A stretch of DNA of 64,000 bases from CAUZWH01 sp965224275 (GCA_965224275.1 CBDCYR010000006.1:186001-250000); one strand, 5' to 3'. Shown: positions 16,184 to 24,411, counted from the first letter of the stretch. Notes: generated by a model not told the origin, from the letters alone. Made by a program: numbers and translations.

Positions 16184-17059
16184 TCAGGCGTCGATCAGGT
16201 CGAAGCCCGAGAGCGGATGGTCGAGGGTCTCGAACATCTTGCCGGTGGCGCGGGCGTAGCCGCGCGTCGTGTCGGCATTCCGGTGACCCAGGACATCCTG
16301 GATGACATCGATGTTGCCGCCACGCTCATGCCAGTGGGTGGCGGCCGAATGCCTCAAGCTATGGAAGGTATGGCAGCCGTCGACGCCGGCCTTGCGGCAG
16401 GCCTTCTTAAAGGCAACACGCAGGGTATCGATCTTGAGAGGCACCTCCGGCGACTCACCGTAGAACAGCCACGTGACCGGTCGTGGAAAGAGGTTCTTGC
16501 AGTAACGCCGCAGGTATTCGACGAGCCCGTCGGGAAGCGGCGCCATGCGCTCGGCGCCGCCCTTGCCGGAACGGATGTGCAGAAGCCGTTTGTCCGACTT
16601 GATGTCGATGAGTTGCACCTCAACAGTTTCCGAGATGCGGAGACCGGCGCCATAGGCAAGAACCGTCGCGGCCCGATAACGGAGGTCGGAGATGGCGAGG
16701 ATCAAGCGCTCGACCTCCTTCTCCGCCATTGACCGGGGCAGTTTGCGGGGCCTCTTGCGGTAACGGAGCCCGTCGACCATCTCGGGACGGCGCAGTGTGT
16801 CGCGATACAGGAACCTGAGCGCACCGAGGCTTACATTGGTCGTGTTCGGGTCGAGACCGCGCTCGATCCTCGCCAGCAGCCAGCTGCGGACCTCCTCGGC
16901 GTCAAGCCGGTCCGGCGGCTTGTTGTAATGTTTGTTGAGGGTCTCGATCTCGCGCAGATACATGGCCTGTGTGCTATCGGCCAGACCGGCTATGCCCATC
17001 TGTTCCATCATCCGCCCTCGAAGAGGCGATACGTATGTCGTGTCGGTGGTTTTCATCAT
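16184..17059 (-). CDS. tyrosine recombinase (XerD-like integrase) of the IS91-type element
   Basis: Site-specific recombinase of 291 aa with an N-terminal SAM-like core-binding domain and a C-terminal catalytic domain. Catalytic residues are visible: Arg in GAGLRISE, Lys in RSGKGGAER, the box HSLRHSAATH, the His in LGHRNADTT and the terminal Tyr in RGYARATGKM. The ATG at 17059 is chosen because AGGGAGA lies 6 bp upstream and MMKTTDTTY resembles other starts; an open frame extends to 17191 without support. It accompanies the transposase in a known two-gene version of IS91 elements. Confidence 0.92.
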   Translation of the reverse strand: MMKTTDTTYVSPLRGRMMEQMGIAGLADSTQAMYLREIETLNKHYNKPPDRLDAEEVRSWLLARIERGLDPNTTNVSLGALRFLYRDTLRRPEMVDGLRYRKRPRKLPRSMAEKEVERLILAISDLRYRAATVLAYGAGLRISETVEVQLIDIKSDKRLLHIRSGKGGAERMAPLPDGLVEYLRRYCKNLFPRPVTWLFYGESPEVPLKIDTLRVAFKKACRKAGVDGCHTFHSLRHSAATHWHERGGNIDVIQDVLGHRNADTTRGYARATGKMFETLDHPLSGFDLIDA

Positions 17060-17477
17060 CGATCTCCCTGGCCTGAACGGCGCTCCACCGGACAATCCGG
17101 GGCTGGCCATCAGTGGGGTCGATGCTAACCGTGGGAAACCAGAAAACAGGTAGGCTCTTAGATTGCGGAACCGGCACCCGGGATCCGACACAAATCCGGC
17201 ACTCCAACACCCGGAAACAAGCGCTGCACATTAGGAGGAAGGCTCAATGTCTGAAGCAAAAACTGCCGTGGAGCGGCTTCGTTCAACCCGCAATCGTGCT
17301 ACCGCGCGACGTCGACCAACGACACGGCGCCACACGAAAACATCGGACTTCGCGCCGACCTACCCCAAATGGGGTACGAAATTTGCTGAAAAGGCCCGAT
17401 TCTTAGCCCAGGTGTGATGGCCATCACATTGAAATATAAGGATAAATCACCACATCTAGCCCCGGAGGTATCGAGCC

Positions 17478-18284
17478 ATGTCAATTGAAAGGAGGTTTTG
17501 CGTGGCTCTACGTTTTACGCTTTTTTACGGGCTGACCCTGGTTTTGGTTTTAAGCGCCGCGTTCGTATTCAGCGCCAATGCCGCGACCTTCGGATATGGC
17601 GAGTTCGTTGGCGAATATCGCGGCAATCCAGGCCAATTGGGCAATGACGGCGTCGAAGACCTGCTCGTCGCCACCGGCGATTCGCGCTTTGCCGACCTCG
17701 GCACCGCACGCCAGCTCGACCCGGCCGGCAAATGGGACGGCGACACCTCGGCGAGCGACCGCAATCGGTGGTTCACCAGTTACACAGATGGCGGCATGAC
17801 CTTTAGCCTGCCCAACCCGAATAAGTTCCCCGGCGCCTATAAAGGCGGCGATCCCATCGTCGGTGTGTGGACCTATAACGGGTTCGAACCGGGCGTGGGC
17901 CCGGGGATGGACGCCACGGATCTGTTCCTGGCGGTCAAATACAGCAACCGCTTCAGCATGTTTTTCTTCCCCGAGGTCAACCCTGGAGATTTCGGGTTTT
18001 TCACCAGCGATCCGCGCCTGATCGCGGGCGTCGACGCCTGCGCGGGCGGCCTCACCGCTGATTGCATGACCATGAACCTGGTCGGGCTGAAGAGAAACGG
18101 CAGGTACAAAAAACTGGTGCCTTACGGTCTCTCAAATGTGACGGCCTATTGGCCTCCAGTCGACGCGTCTGCAGCGGTGCCGCTGCCGCCGAGCGCTCTG
18201 TTCATGATCACCGCCATCCTCGCCTTGGGCGGCGTTGCCAGCATCCGCCGCATCGAAAGCAAGAAGGCGACCAAAAAGACCTAA
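17478..18284 (+). CDS. VPLPA/PEP-CTERM-type sorting-signal surface protein
   Basis: Exported protein of 268 aa of unknown function. It has an N-terminal signal peptide (FTLFYGLTLVLVLSAAFVFSANA) and a C-terminal tripartite anchor: VPLPPSA, a hydrophobic helix (LFMITAILALGGVA) and the basic tail RRIESKK. This matches VPLPA-CTERM signals, which are cut by an exosortase-like enzyme. The middle part is rich in Gly, Asp and aromatic residues, without a domain I recognise. Two starts are possible: ATG 17478 with GGAGG 9 bp away, or GTG 17502 with a stronger AAAGGAGG. No exosortase gene is in the window. Confidence 0.78.
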   Translation: MSIERRFCVALRFTLFYGLTLVLVLSAAFVFSANAATFGYGEFVGEYRGNPGQLGNDGVEDLLVATGDSRFADLGTARQLDPAGKWDGDTSASDRNRWFTSYTDGGMTFSLPNPNKFPGAYKGGDPIVGVWTYNGFEPGVGPGMDATDLFLAVKYSNRFSMFFFPEVNPGDFGFFTSDPRLIAGVDACAGGLTADCMTMNLVGLKRNGRYKKLVPYGLSNVTAYWPPVDASAAVPLPPSALFMITAILALGGVASIRRIESKKATKKT

Positions 18285-18436
18285 CGGCCCGCAGCTATCA
18301 ACGCCAGGTCGCCCGCAAACCACTCGACCGAAAGCGACCCCCTCGCACCCATCTCCGCCTATCGATCTCGCGCGCCCAACGGCGTACGATCTCCCGCGAT
18401 GGCGTGCGCGTACGCCCTAACGACGGGAGATCGACC

Positions 18437-19078
18437 ATGGAAATTGATCCGGCGGACCTCGACGGCACCCAGGTTTATCAACTGCTCGTCGGCATCGTCG
18501 TGCCGCGGCCGATCGCCTGGGTGACGAGTTTGGATGCCGAAGGCCGCGTCAATGCGGCGCCGTTCAGCTGCTTCACCTTCATTTCCAAGAACCCGCCCTT
18601 GATCGCCATCGTGGTCGGCCACCGCGAGGACGGACTCAAGGACACCGCCAGCAATATTCACAACGGTAGCGATTTCGTCCTCAATGCGGTGACCGAAGAT
18701 GCCGCCGAACCCATGCACGAAACCTCGGCCGAGTATCCGTCTGGCGTCAGCGAAGTCGAAGCAATCGGGCTCGACCTGTCGCCCAGCCTGATCGTCAAAG
18801 CCCCGCGCATCGATATTTCGCCGATCCACCTCGAATGCCGTCTGCACCAGATCCTTGCGTTTGGCGTCGATCGCGACGAACTGATCGTTGGCGAGGTCGT
18901 GCATTTCCATGTCGACGACCGGCTCTACGCCGACGGCCGGGTTGCGATCGACGCTTTTCATCCACTGGCCCGGCTCGGCGGTCCCAACTACGCCAAGCTC
19001 GGCGAGCGCGTGACGATGGGATTCTCGTCCGGCTATGGCGGCCAGCCCAACAAACGAGAGGCCCAGTCGGGTCGATGA
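18437..19078 (+). CDS. flavin reductase family protein (DIM6/NTAB)
   Basis: Cytoplasmic FMN-binding split-barrel protein of 213 aa. Conserved blocks are VPRPIAWVTSLDAEGRVNAAPFSCF (two adjacent pieces) and the ISKNPPLIAIVVG strand, then NGSDFVLNAV. Family members reduce FMN with NAD(P)H or act as flavoprotein oxygenase partners. Start at ATG 18437 follows GGGAGATCG; the frame is open upstream to 18062 but overlaps the CTERM gene in another frame. The next gene starts 39 bp downstream, so it leads an operon with the amidohydrolase and the VOC protein. It could serve as flavin supplier for an oxygenase. Confidence 0.9.
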   Translation: MEIDPADLDGTQVYQLLVGIVVPRPIAWVTSLDAEGRVNAAPFSCFTFISKNPPLIAIVVGHREDGLKDTASNIHNGSDFVLNAVTEDAAEPMHETSAEYPSGVSEVEAIGLDLSPSLIVKAPRIDISPIHLECRLHQILAFGVDRDELIVGEVVHFHVDDRLYADGRVAIDAFHPLARLGGPNYAKLGERVTMGFSSGYGGQPNKREAQSGR

Positions 19079-19117
19079 TCCCGGCATAACAAGCGAATAG
19101 GCCTCGGGGACAGCACC

Positions 19118-20512
19118 TTGGCAGACACCGACATAGCGCCGACACCTGCCGACCTTCTGATCACTGGCTGCGACGTGGTGTGCCTCGATGCCGCCGACAC
19201 CGTGGCTCGTGACGCCGCCATCGCCATCAACGGCGGTCGCATCGATTGGATCGGCCCTGCCGCCGAAGCTGCTCGGCGCTTCGCGGCCGCCGAATCGCTC
19301 GATGGTCGCGGCAAAATTGCCATGCCCGGATTGATCGATGGACACGTGCACGCCACCCAGCAGTTGCTGCGCGGCCGCATCGCCGCACTCGCCCGGCAAC
19401 GGCCGCTCAAGATCCCGATCTGGAAGAACTATCTAATTCCGTTCGAATCGTTGCTCGATCCCGAGGACGTCTACCTCAGTGGACTGGTTTGTTACGCCAA
19501 CATGCTGATGGTCGGTACCACCTGCTTCGCCGAAGCCGGCGGTCCGCATCCCGACGAGATGGGCCGGGCCGCGCTCGACGTCGGTATGCGCGGCTTCATC
19601 TCACTCAACACCGCCGATCAGGGCAGTGGCATTCCGCCATCGATGATGATGACCACCGATCAGGCGCTACGCGACAATATAGATCTGGTCGAACGCTGGC
19701 AGGCGCAAGAGCAGGAACGGGTCCGCGCCTGGCTGTCGTTGCGCCAGATCATGGTGTGCACGCCCGACCTCATTCGCGAGATGGCCAAGGCCGCGCGCGA
19801 ACTCGACACCAAGATCCATACCCATCTGTGCGAAGGCACCTACGAGATCGATTACGCCCTGGAACAATTCGGCAAGCGGCCGCCCGAGTTTATGGCCGAC
19901 ATCGAGGCGTTCGACCGCCACGTTCATTGCGCGCATTCGGTGGTGTTGACCACCGAGGACATCGACCTCTACAGCGCCCATCGGCCGTCGGCCTGCCATT
20001 GCGCCTTCAACAATTATCACATCGGCTGGCCGCAACTGCTGGTGATGTGGCGGCGCGGTCTCGACATTGCGCTCGGCACCGATGGCGCCGCGTCGTGGGG
20101 GCCGATGGATATTTATCAGGTCGCCCACGCCGCCCGCATCGGCCAGCAGCTGGTAGCCGGCACCCCGGCCCATCACCGCAACGTCACCACCGGCGAAGAA
20201 ATGCTCCGGGTCGCCACCAACGGCGGTGCCCGCGCGCTGGCGCTCGAGACCGACATCGGCAGCCTGGAGGTCGGCAAGAAAGCCGACCTCGTGTTGGTCA
20301 CGGCCGACGATATGGATCAGGTACCGATCGCCGACCCGCTATTCGCGGTCGCCAACACGGTAGTCGGGCGCGACGTGCAAACCGTGGTCATCGACGGCGA
20401 GGTCGTGATGCACGACCGCCGACTGCTGCGCGTCGATGCCGACGACATCCGATCGCAACTCGACGCCCGGATGCCGGTCCTGCTGGAGCGCTTCGAAAAC
20501 GCGATTGGTTAG
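19118..20512 (+). CDS. amidohydrolase family protein (TrzN/AtzA/SsnA-like)
   Basis: Metal-dependent hydrolase of 464 aa with the composite beta-sandwich and TIM-barrel of the amidohydrolase superfamily (Metallo-dep hydrolase, cytosine-deaminase-like). Zinc ligands appear in GLIDGHVHATQQLL, HTHLCEG, HCAHSV, and the catalytic Asp in LGTDGAASWG. Translation starts at TTG 19118. The adjacent flavin reductase and extradiol-type VOC protein suggest an operon for catabolism of a ring or amide compound; the exact substrate (triazine, guanine-like, or other deamination) cannot be told from sequence. Confidence 0.9.
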   Translation: MADTDIAPTPADLLITGCDVVCLDAADTVARDAAIAINGGRIDWIGPAAEAARRFAAAESLDGRGKIAMPGLIDGHVHATQQLLRGRIAALARQRPLKIPIWKNYLIPFESLLDPEDVYLSGLVCYANMLMVGTTCFAEAGGPHPDEMGRAALDVGMRGFISLNTADQGSGIPPSMMMTTDQALRDNIDLVERWQAQEQERVRAWLSLRQIMVCTPDLIREMAKAARELDTKIHTHLCEGTYEIDYALEQFGKRPPEFMADIEAFDRHVHCAHSVVLTTEDIDLYSAHRPSACHCAFNNYHIGWPQLLVMWRRGLDIALGTDGAASWGPMDIYQVAHAARIGQQLVAGTPAHHRNVTTGEEMLRVATNGGARALALETDIGSLEVGKKADLVLVTADDMDQVPIADPLFAVANTVVGRDVQTVVIDGEVVMHDRRLLRVDADDIRSQLDARMPVLLERFENAIG

Positions 20513-20527
20513 GAGGGAGCGCAAATA

Positions 20528-21520
20528 ATGGAAACCACGGGGGAAACCACTGGGGAAACCACTGGGGAAACCGCCGGTTGTTTCGCGCCGCGCCGTATCG
20601 GCCACGTCAACCTTTTCATCTCCGACTACGAGAACTCGTTGCGGTTCTACCGCGAGGTCGCCGGTCTGTGCGACGGCTGGACCCGCCCCAAGATCGGTGG
20701 CGGCTTCCTCAACAACGGCTACACCCACCACGACGTCGGCTTCATTCCCTGGACTTTCTCGGCGGCCGGCGCCGGCGTCACGGGCCCGGGCCTCAACCAC
20801 CTCGCCTTCGAGGTCGAGACCGAAGCCGACCTCGTGGCCGGTTATCGTCGTGCCCAAGCCGCCGGCAAGGACTTTCCGCGCACGGTCGATCACTTGGTTG
20901 CGCGCTCGATCTACGGCCGCGATCCGCACGGCTTCGGGATCGAGGTCTATGCCGACAACCCCTTGTCCTTCAAGGATCCGGAATTCGAAAAATTGCCCCG
21001 CGCGACCGCACCCTGGACGCCAGGTGAAAGCCCGCCGTCAACGGCGCGCAACTACCCGCAAGACCCGCGGCCGCGAATCGACGAGAACGCCATCTTCCAC
21101 ACCCGCCACCTGAGCGGCGCCGTCATCGTGAGCGATGAGTTCGAGGCAGCCGTGGATTACTACACCACCGCTGTCGGCCTCTCGGTCGTGCGCGGCGGGC
21201 GCGACCAGGCCTCCATCACGCTTGGCGGGCACAATGGCGGCCACGACTTATCGTTGGTTCGCGCTGATGCAGCGGACGCATTGACGCCAGGCTTCCACCA
21301 CATGAGCTTCGCAGTCTTCGACGAAGCCGACCTTGCCGCGTCGACCGAAGCAGCGAAGAACGCCGGGCTCACGATTGAGCGTGAGATCGACCACACCACA
21401 CGGCGCGGCGCGGTGGTGGCTGATCCCGATGGTTTCAAGGTGTTGTTCCACGTCGATCGCGATACCGACACCGGTGGGCTCGTCGACCTACCACCAAACG
21501 AGGCGATTTGGCTCGTTTAA
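20528..21520 (+). CDS. two-domain VOC family dioxygenase-like protein
   Basis: Protein of 330 aa with two vicinal-oxygen-chelate modules. Module one begins RIGHVNLFISDYENSLRFY with metal His in HVN and NHLAFEVET; module two begins with TRHLSGAVIVSDEFEAAVDYY and contains HHMSFAVFDEADL and an acidic DPDGFKVLF end. This is the layout of extradiol ring-cleaving dioxygenases or glyoxalase-like enzymes. The first 17 residues are an imperfect ETTG repeat coded by a 12-bp DNA repeat, so the true N-terminus may vary. The GGAGGG site lies upstream of ATG 20528. It closes the flavin reductase-amidohydrolase operon. Confidence 0.86.
   Translation: METTGETTGETTGETAGCFAPRRIGHVNLFISDYENSLRFYREVAGLCDGWTRPKIGGGFLNNGYTHHDVGFIPWTFSAAGAGVTGPGLNHLAFEVETEADLVAGYRRAQAAGKDFPRTVDHLVARSIYGRDPHGFGIEVYADNPLSFKDPEFEKLPRATAPWTPGESPPSTARNYPQDPRPRIDENAIFHTRHLSGAVIVSDEFEAAVDYYTTAVGLSVVRGGRDQASITLGGHNGGHDLSLVRADAADALTPGFHHMSFAVFDEADLAASTEAAKNAGLTIEREIDHTTRRGAVVADPDGFKVLFHVDRDTDTGGLVDLPPNEAIWLV
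20530..20577. repeat. 12-bp tandem repeat inside the VOC gene start
   Basis: Four consecutive 12-bp units of the form GGAAACCACTGG (the first ends in GGG, the last is GGAAACCGCCGG) start immediately after the ATG and code for the repeated residues ETTG/ETAG. Unit length is a multiple of three, so copy-number change would keep the frame. Confidence 0.88.
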
Positions 21521-21602
21521 CCAAATAGAACTTTCGCGGCCTCAGGTTGGGTGCTACCGCCCGGCGTAGATAGTTCTCCAGCCACTTACAACCGACATTC
21601 GA

Positions 21603-21634
21603 AAAAGCCCCGTCTAAGTGTCGGGGCTTTTCTT
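21603..21634 (+). terminator. intrinsic terminator after the VOC operon
   Basis: Stem AAAAGCCCCG (21603-21612) pairs with CGGGGCTTTT (21622-21631) across a 9-nt loop and is followed by CTT. It lies about 80 bp after the VOC gene and ends the 18437-21520 operon before the flagellin gene. Confidence 0.85.
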
Positions 21635-21668
21635 ATGTGAGAAGTTCAGTTCACCGCTTAGCTGGTAG

Positions 21669-21684
21669 GTAACCATTCATTAAC
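21669..21684 (+). promoter_or_regulatory. candidate CtrA-binding site upstream of flagellin
   Basis: GTAA-N7-TTAAC (21669-21684) matches the alphaproteobacterial CtrA consensus TTAA-N7-TTAAC with one mismatch in the first half-site, and lies 68 bp upstream of the flagellin start. CtrA controls flagellar genes in many Alphaproteobacteria. The match is seen in sequence; function is inference. Confidence 0.4.
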
Positions 21685-21751
21685 ACATAGGCGGCAAGAT
21701 AAGGATGCCGTGCCGGGCGAATAGAATGTTCGCTATGAAAGGAAGAACAGA

Positions 21752-22567
21752 ATGGGCTTCTCTATCAACACCAACGTCGGCGCGTTTGTCGCACTCCAAC
21801 AACTTAACAAAACCACCAGTCAGCTCGAGGTCACGCAACTCCGGATCACTACCGGTTTGCGGGTCAATGGTCCGAAGGACGATGCCTCCAACTTCGCAAT
21901 CGCGACGCGGTTGCGGGGCGATATCAAGGGTATCGAATCGGTCAAGATCGCCCTGGCCACCGGCGATTCGATCGTCAATGTCGCGATCCAAGCCGGTAAG
22001 TCGATCGCCGACTTGTTGACGGATATGAAAGCGAAAGTCGTGCAGGCCAACCAGGCCGGCCTGGACTCGGCTTCACGCACGGCCCTTAACAACGACTTCA
22101 CGTCGCTCCGGGACCAATTAACAACCATCGTTGTCTCGGCTGAGTTCAACAACACCAGTTTGATTACGTCGGGCGCCGGTAACCTCACAGTACTGAGCAC
22201 GGTGGACGGCAGCACGATTACGGTTAGTGCGCAGGCTATGGACATCACCACACTGGGAATCAGTGCCAGTGTGTTGAACACGAGTTCTGGTGCCAGCGCC
22301 GCGCTGACATCGATCAACTCGGCGATCAACAGCGTCGCGGACAAGCTCGCGTCTCTGGGTTCGTCGGCCAAACGGATCGAGGTTCAGTCGGAGTTTACCC
22401 AGCAGTTAATAGACATTCTGAAGGAAGGACTTGGCAACCTGGTCGATGCCGATCTAGCCGAAGAAAGCGCCCAGCTTCAGGCCCTTCAGATCAAACAGCA
22501 GCTTGGTGTACAGGCCCTAGCGATCGCTAACTCCGGTCCGCAGAGTATTCTGGCCCTATTCCAGTAG
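21752..22567 (+). CDS. flagellin
   Basis: Flagellar filament protein of 271 aa. It has the conserved N-terminal coiled-coil domain (SINTNVGAFVALQQLNKTT, then RITTGLRVNGPKDDASNFAIA, the usual SSGLRINSAKDDAAGLAIA equivalent) and the C-terminal domain with ISAKLASLGSSAKRIE-like DKLASLGSSAKRIEVQ and the leucine-rich end ALQIKQQLGVQALAIA. It is short, as is common for alphaproteobacterial flagellins, with a reduced variable D2/D3 region. No other flagellar gene is in the window; it is a single gene between two terminators with AGGAAG as ribosome-binding site. Confidence 0.94.
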   Translation: MGFSINTNVGAFVALQQLNKTTSQLEVTQLRITTGLRVNGPKDDASNFAIATRLRGDIKGIESVKIALATGDSIVNVAIQAGKSIADLLTDMKAKVVQANQAGLDSASRTALNNDFTSLRDQLTTIVVSAEFNNTSLITSGAGNLTVLSTVDGSTITVSAQAMDITTLGISASVLNTSSGASAALTSINSAINSVADKLASLGSSAKRIEVQSEFTQQLIDILKEGLGNLVDADLAEESAQLQALQIKQQLGVQALAIANSGPQSILALFQ

Positions 22568-22629
22568 GCACGAGTAGGCACACAGCCATCGGCCAGAAAC
22601 CCATCCAATTTCAGAGTCCTTGAGAAACC

Positions 22630-22656
22630 GCCCCGCCTCGTGCGGGGCTTTTCTTT
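22630..22656 (+). terminator. intrinsic terminator of flagellin
   Basis: Stem GCCCCGC (22630-22636) and GCGGGGC (22642-22648) with a 5-nt loop, followed by TTTTCTTT. It lies about 60 bp after the flagellin stop. Confidence 0.88.
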
Positions 22657-22888
22657 GAGGTGCCTACTGGTCGAACAGCGCTTTCTTAAGCAAAACGTCT
22701 TTAGCGTCGGCTGGCTTGACTGCTGCATTGATCTATAGCCGCAATTGCGTGCGAAGGCGCCTCAAATTGCGCGACGTAGCGAAGTCCTCGACCCTGGCCT
22801 CACGCAGATTAAGTCTGAATATTGTCGAGTCTCTGCCTAGCTGACTTAGGGCGGTCCGGCGTGGCGGCTTTTTTGTGACAACGACTAA

Positions 22889-23071
22889 CGTGGACTTGGC
22901 CAGCTCAGCCGGCGCAATGCCGCCAGGCTCACTTGGGCGCTGTTTGGATTAGCCAATGTGGTTCTCGATATCCCGCCTGATATGTGGGATCTGATCCAGA
23001 TCGGGCTAGGTGGCTATGTGATGGGCCGATCGGCTGAGAAGGGTGTTAAGGCTTGGAAGGGTAAGCAGTAG
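22889..23071 (+). pseudogene. remnant of a phage/GTA holin-like protein (C-terminal part)
   Basis: An open frame without a usual start codon encodes about 60 residues ending RSAEKGVKAWKGKQ and a TAG stop at 23069. It has one hydrophobic stretch (TWALFGLANVVLDI) and the block PPDMWDLIQIGLGGYVMGRS, which looks like the C-terminus of three-TM holins found in prophages and gene transfer agents. The N-terminal part is missing and a stop lies just upstream at 22886. No other phage structural gene is next to it. The rest of 22657-23340 holds no gene I can support; 23100-23250 is AT-richer than its surroundings. Confidence 0.38.
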
Positions 23072-23354
23072 GGGCGCTGGTGCCGTTGCTTTAGGTGTAA
23101 ATGGCCCGACGCATGGGAAGAATTTGCGTTTCTAAGCGACCAAATATATTCAATGAAATTTAAAATGCCTTTGACAACCACCATATTCTGTGCACCCCAG
23201 AGTCCCAGACCCAACATATCCACAGGTCTAGGTAATCAACTGGGGGCAAACTGTGCATAATCGGGAATTGGCAGTTGACGCGTTCACCGTCTTGGACGAC
23301 CGTGCGACTCACAAAACTCACCATGCAAAAGGTGAGACTTGGAGGACTGCCCCG

Positions 23355-24140
23355 ATGTCAGAATCCATCGTCACCGACGTGGCGCCGAATGGGCGTGAGC
23401 GTCGTATGACAGACGCTTCGGAGCGCCTAATCGTTGCGCTAGATGTACCGTCCGTTGCCGAAGCTCAGTCCATCGTTGATGATCTCGACGGCGTTGTTTC
23501 ATTTTACAAAATTGGCCTGCACCTCCAGTGGGGTGATGGAGTCAAGCGATTCATCGGTGAGCTGATCGCCCGGCGGATCGATATCTTCATCGACTATAAG
23601 TACAGCGATATCGGCGAATCAATGCGCGGTGGCATTTCGGGTGCGGCGCAACGGCGCATCAAATTCATAACGATCCAAGGCAACGGCGAGATGTCCGAAG
23701 AGAGCATGAGAGCTGCAGTTGCCGGGAAAAATAACGATGGCCTCCCGAAGATATTCTTTGTCACGTTGTTAACAAGCCTCGACGAGAACGATCTTCGTCT
23801 CACCGGTCGTACAGAGACTCCAGAGCAATTGGCAATCAAACGAGCGGAAATGGCTGTGAGGGCGGGATTGGATGGTGTAATTGCGTCCGGCCTGGAGGCG
23901 CGGGCAATCCGCGACAAACTGGGCAACAAACTCACGATCATTAGCCCCGGAATACGACCGGCCGGTGCTTCTCACGATGATCAAAAACGTGTAGCAACAC
24001 CAAGGCAGGCGATTGAAGGCGGGGCAGACTACCTAGTCGTCGGACGGCCAATCATTCGAAGCGACGCTCCTGCCGATACGGCTCGAATGATCGTCGATGA
24101 AATGCAAGCCGCCTTCGACCTTAGAACACAAGGTAATTAG
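23355..24140 (+). CDS. pyrF: orotidine 5'-phosphate decarboxylase family protein
   Basis: TIM-barrel protein of 261 aa that matches OMP decarboxylase, the last step of UMP synthesis. Catalytic residues D30 (VALDVPS), K52 (FYKIG) and the D80-x-K82-x-x-D85-I array (IDYKYSDI) are all present, and the C-terminal phosphate-binding end is SPGIRPAGA and VVGRPII. The active-site strand TVHASGG of standard enzymes is here TIQGNGE, and the sequence is more divergent than a housekeeping copy. The start at 23355 has GGAGG upstream; an earlier ATG at 23253 is less likely. It lies alone in an accessory region, so it may be a second or acquired copy. Confidence 0.8.
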   Translation: MSESIVTDVAPNGRERRMTDASERLIVALDVPSVAEAQSIVDDLDGVVSFYKIGLHLQWGDGVKRFIGELIARRIDIFIDYKYSDIGESMRGGISGAAQRRIKFITIQGNGEMSEESMRAAVAGKNNDGLPKIFFVTLLTSLDENDLRLTGRTETPEQLAIKRAEMAVRAGLDGVIASGLEARAIRDKLGNKLTIISPGIRPAGASHDDQKRVATPRQAIEGGADYLVVGRPIIRSDAPADTARMIVDEMQAAFDLRTQGN

Positions 24141-24174
24141 GTATTCTATCCGGAGCCGTGCTCGTCCCATCACC

Positions 24175-24411
24175 CTAACCTCGATCGCCTATATATTGAT
24201 AGACCGCTTGCAAGAACTCCTCAGACTGCGTTTCGTCATACACAAACGGATCGAACCGCGCCCACTTACTCAGTGGTGAACCTGAGCCCATAGAAGTTAA
24301 CTGGCGTCTTAACGTACCCAGATCAGCCCGAAACTCTCCCCCACCTAACCACTTATCCAAGTCAGATAGGCGGCCTATGCCGAAGTGCTGTTCTATAGCG
24401 CGGAGGTCCAT
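24175..24411 (-). CDS. small hypothetical protein
   Basis: Possible protein of 78 aa, acidic and without membrane segment or signal, from ATG 24411. The composition is balanced (for example IEQHFGIGRLSDLDKWLGGG and the acidic FVYDETQSEEFLQAVYQYI), unlike a GC-shadow frame, and it is the only open frame in the 400-bp gap between the pyrF-like gene and the DUF1330 gene. No good ribosome-binding site is seen and I recognise no family. The call rests only on coding-like character. Confidence 0.35.
   Translation of the reverse strand: MDLRAIEQHFGIGRLSDLDKWLGGGEFRADLGTLRRQLTSMGSGSPLSKWARFDPFVYDETQSEEFLQAVYQYIGDRG

Larger units (their letters stand above)
14930..17059 (-). mobile_element. IS91-type element: tyrosine recombinase plus HUH transposase
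   Basis: Two minus-strand genes, a tyrosine recombinase followed 6 bp later by an IS91 transposase, make the coding core of an element. IS91-group elements move by rolling circle and have no inverted repeats or target duplication, so the ends could not be fixed; the span given is the coding core only. Flanking gene-free DNA (14667-14929 and 17060-17477) probably holds the ends. Confidence 0.8.

Noticed and set aside
15035..16732. 565-codon plus-strand frame over the IS91 genes
   Set aside because: Antisense of two intact mobile-element genes on the minus strand, without recognisable domain.
19246..21027. 593-codon plus-strand frame over amidohydrolase and VOC genes
   Set aside because: Arg/Pro/His-rich out-of-frame shadow spanning two well-supported genes in another frame.
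23014..23223. 69-codon minus-strand frame upstream of the pyrF-like gene
   Set aside because: No ribosome-binding site or family resemblance, and it overlaps the holin-like frame.
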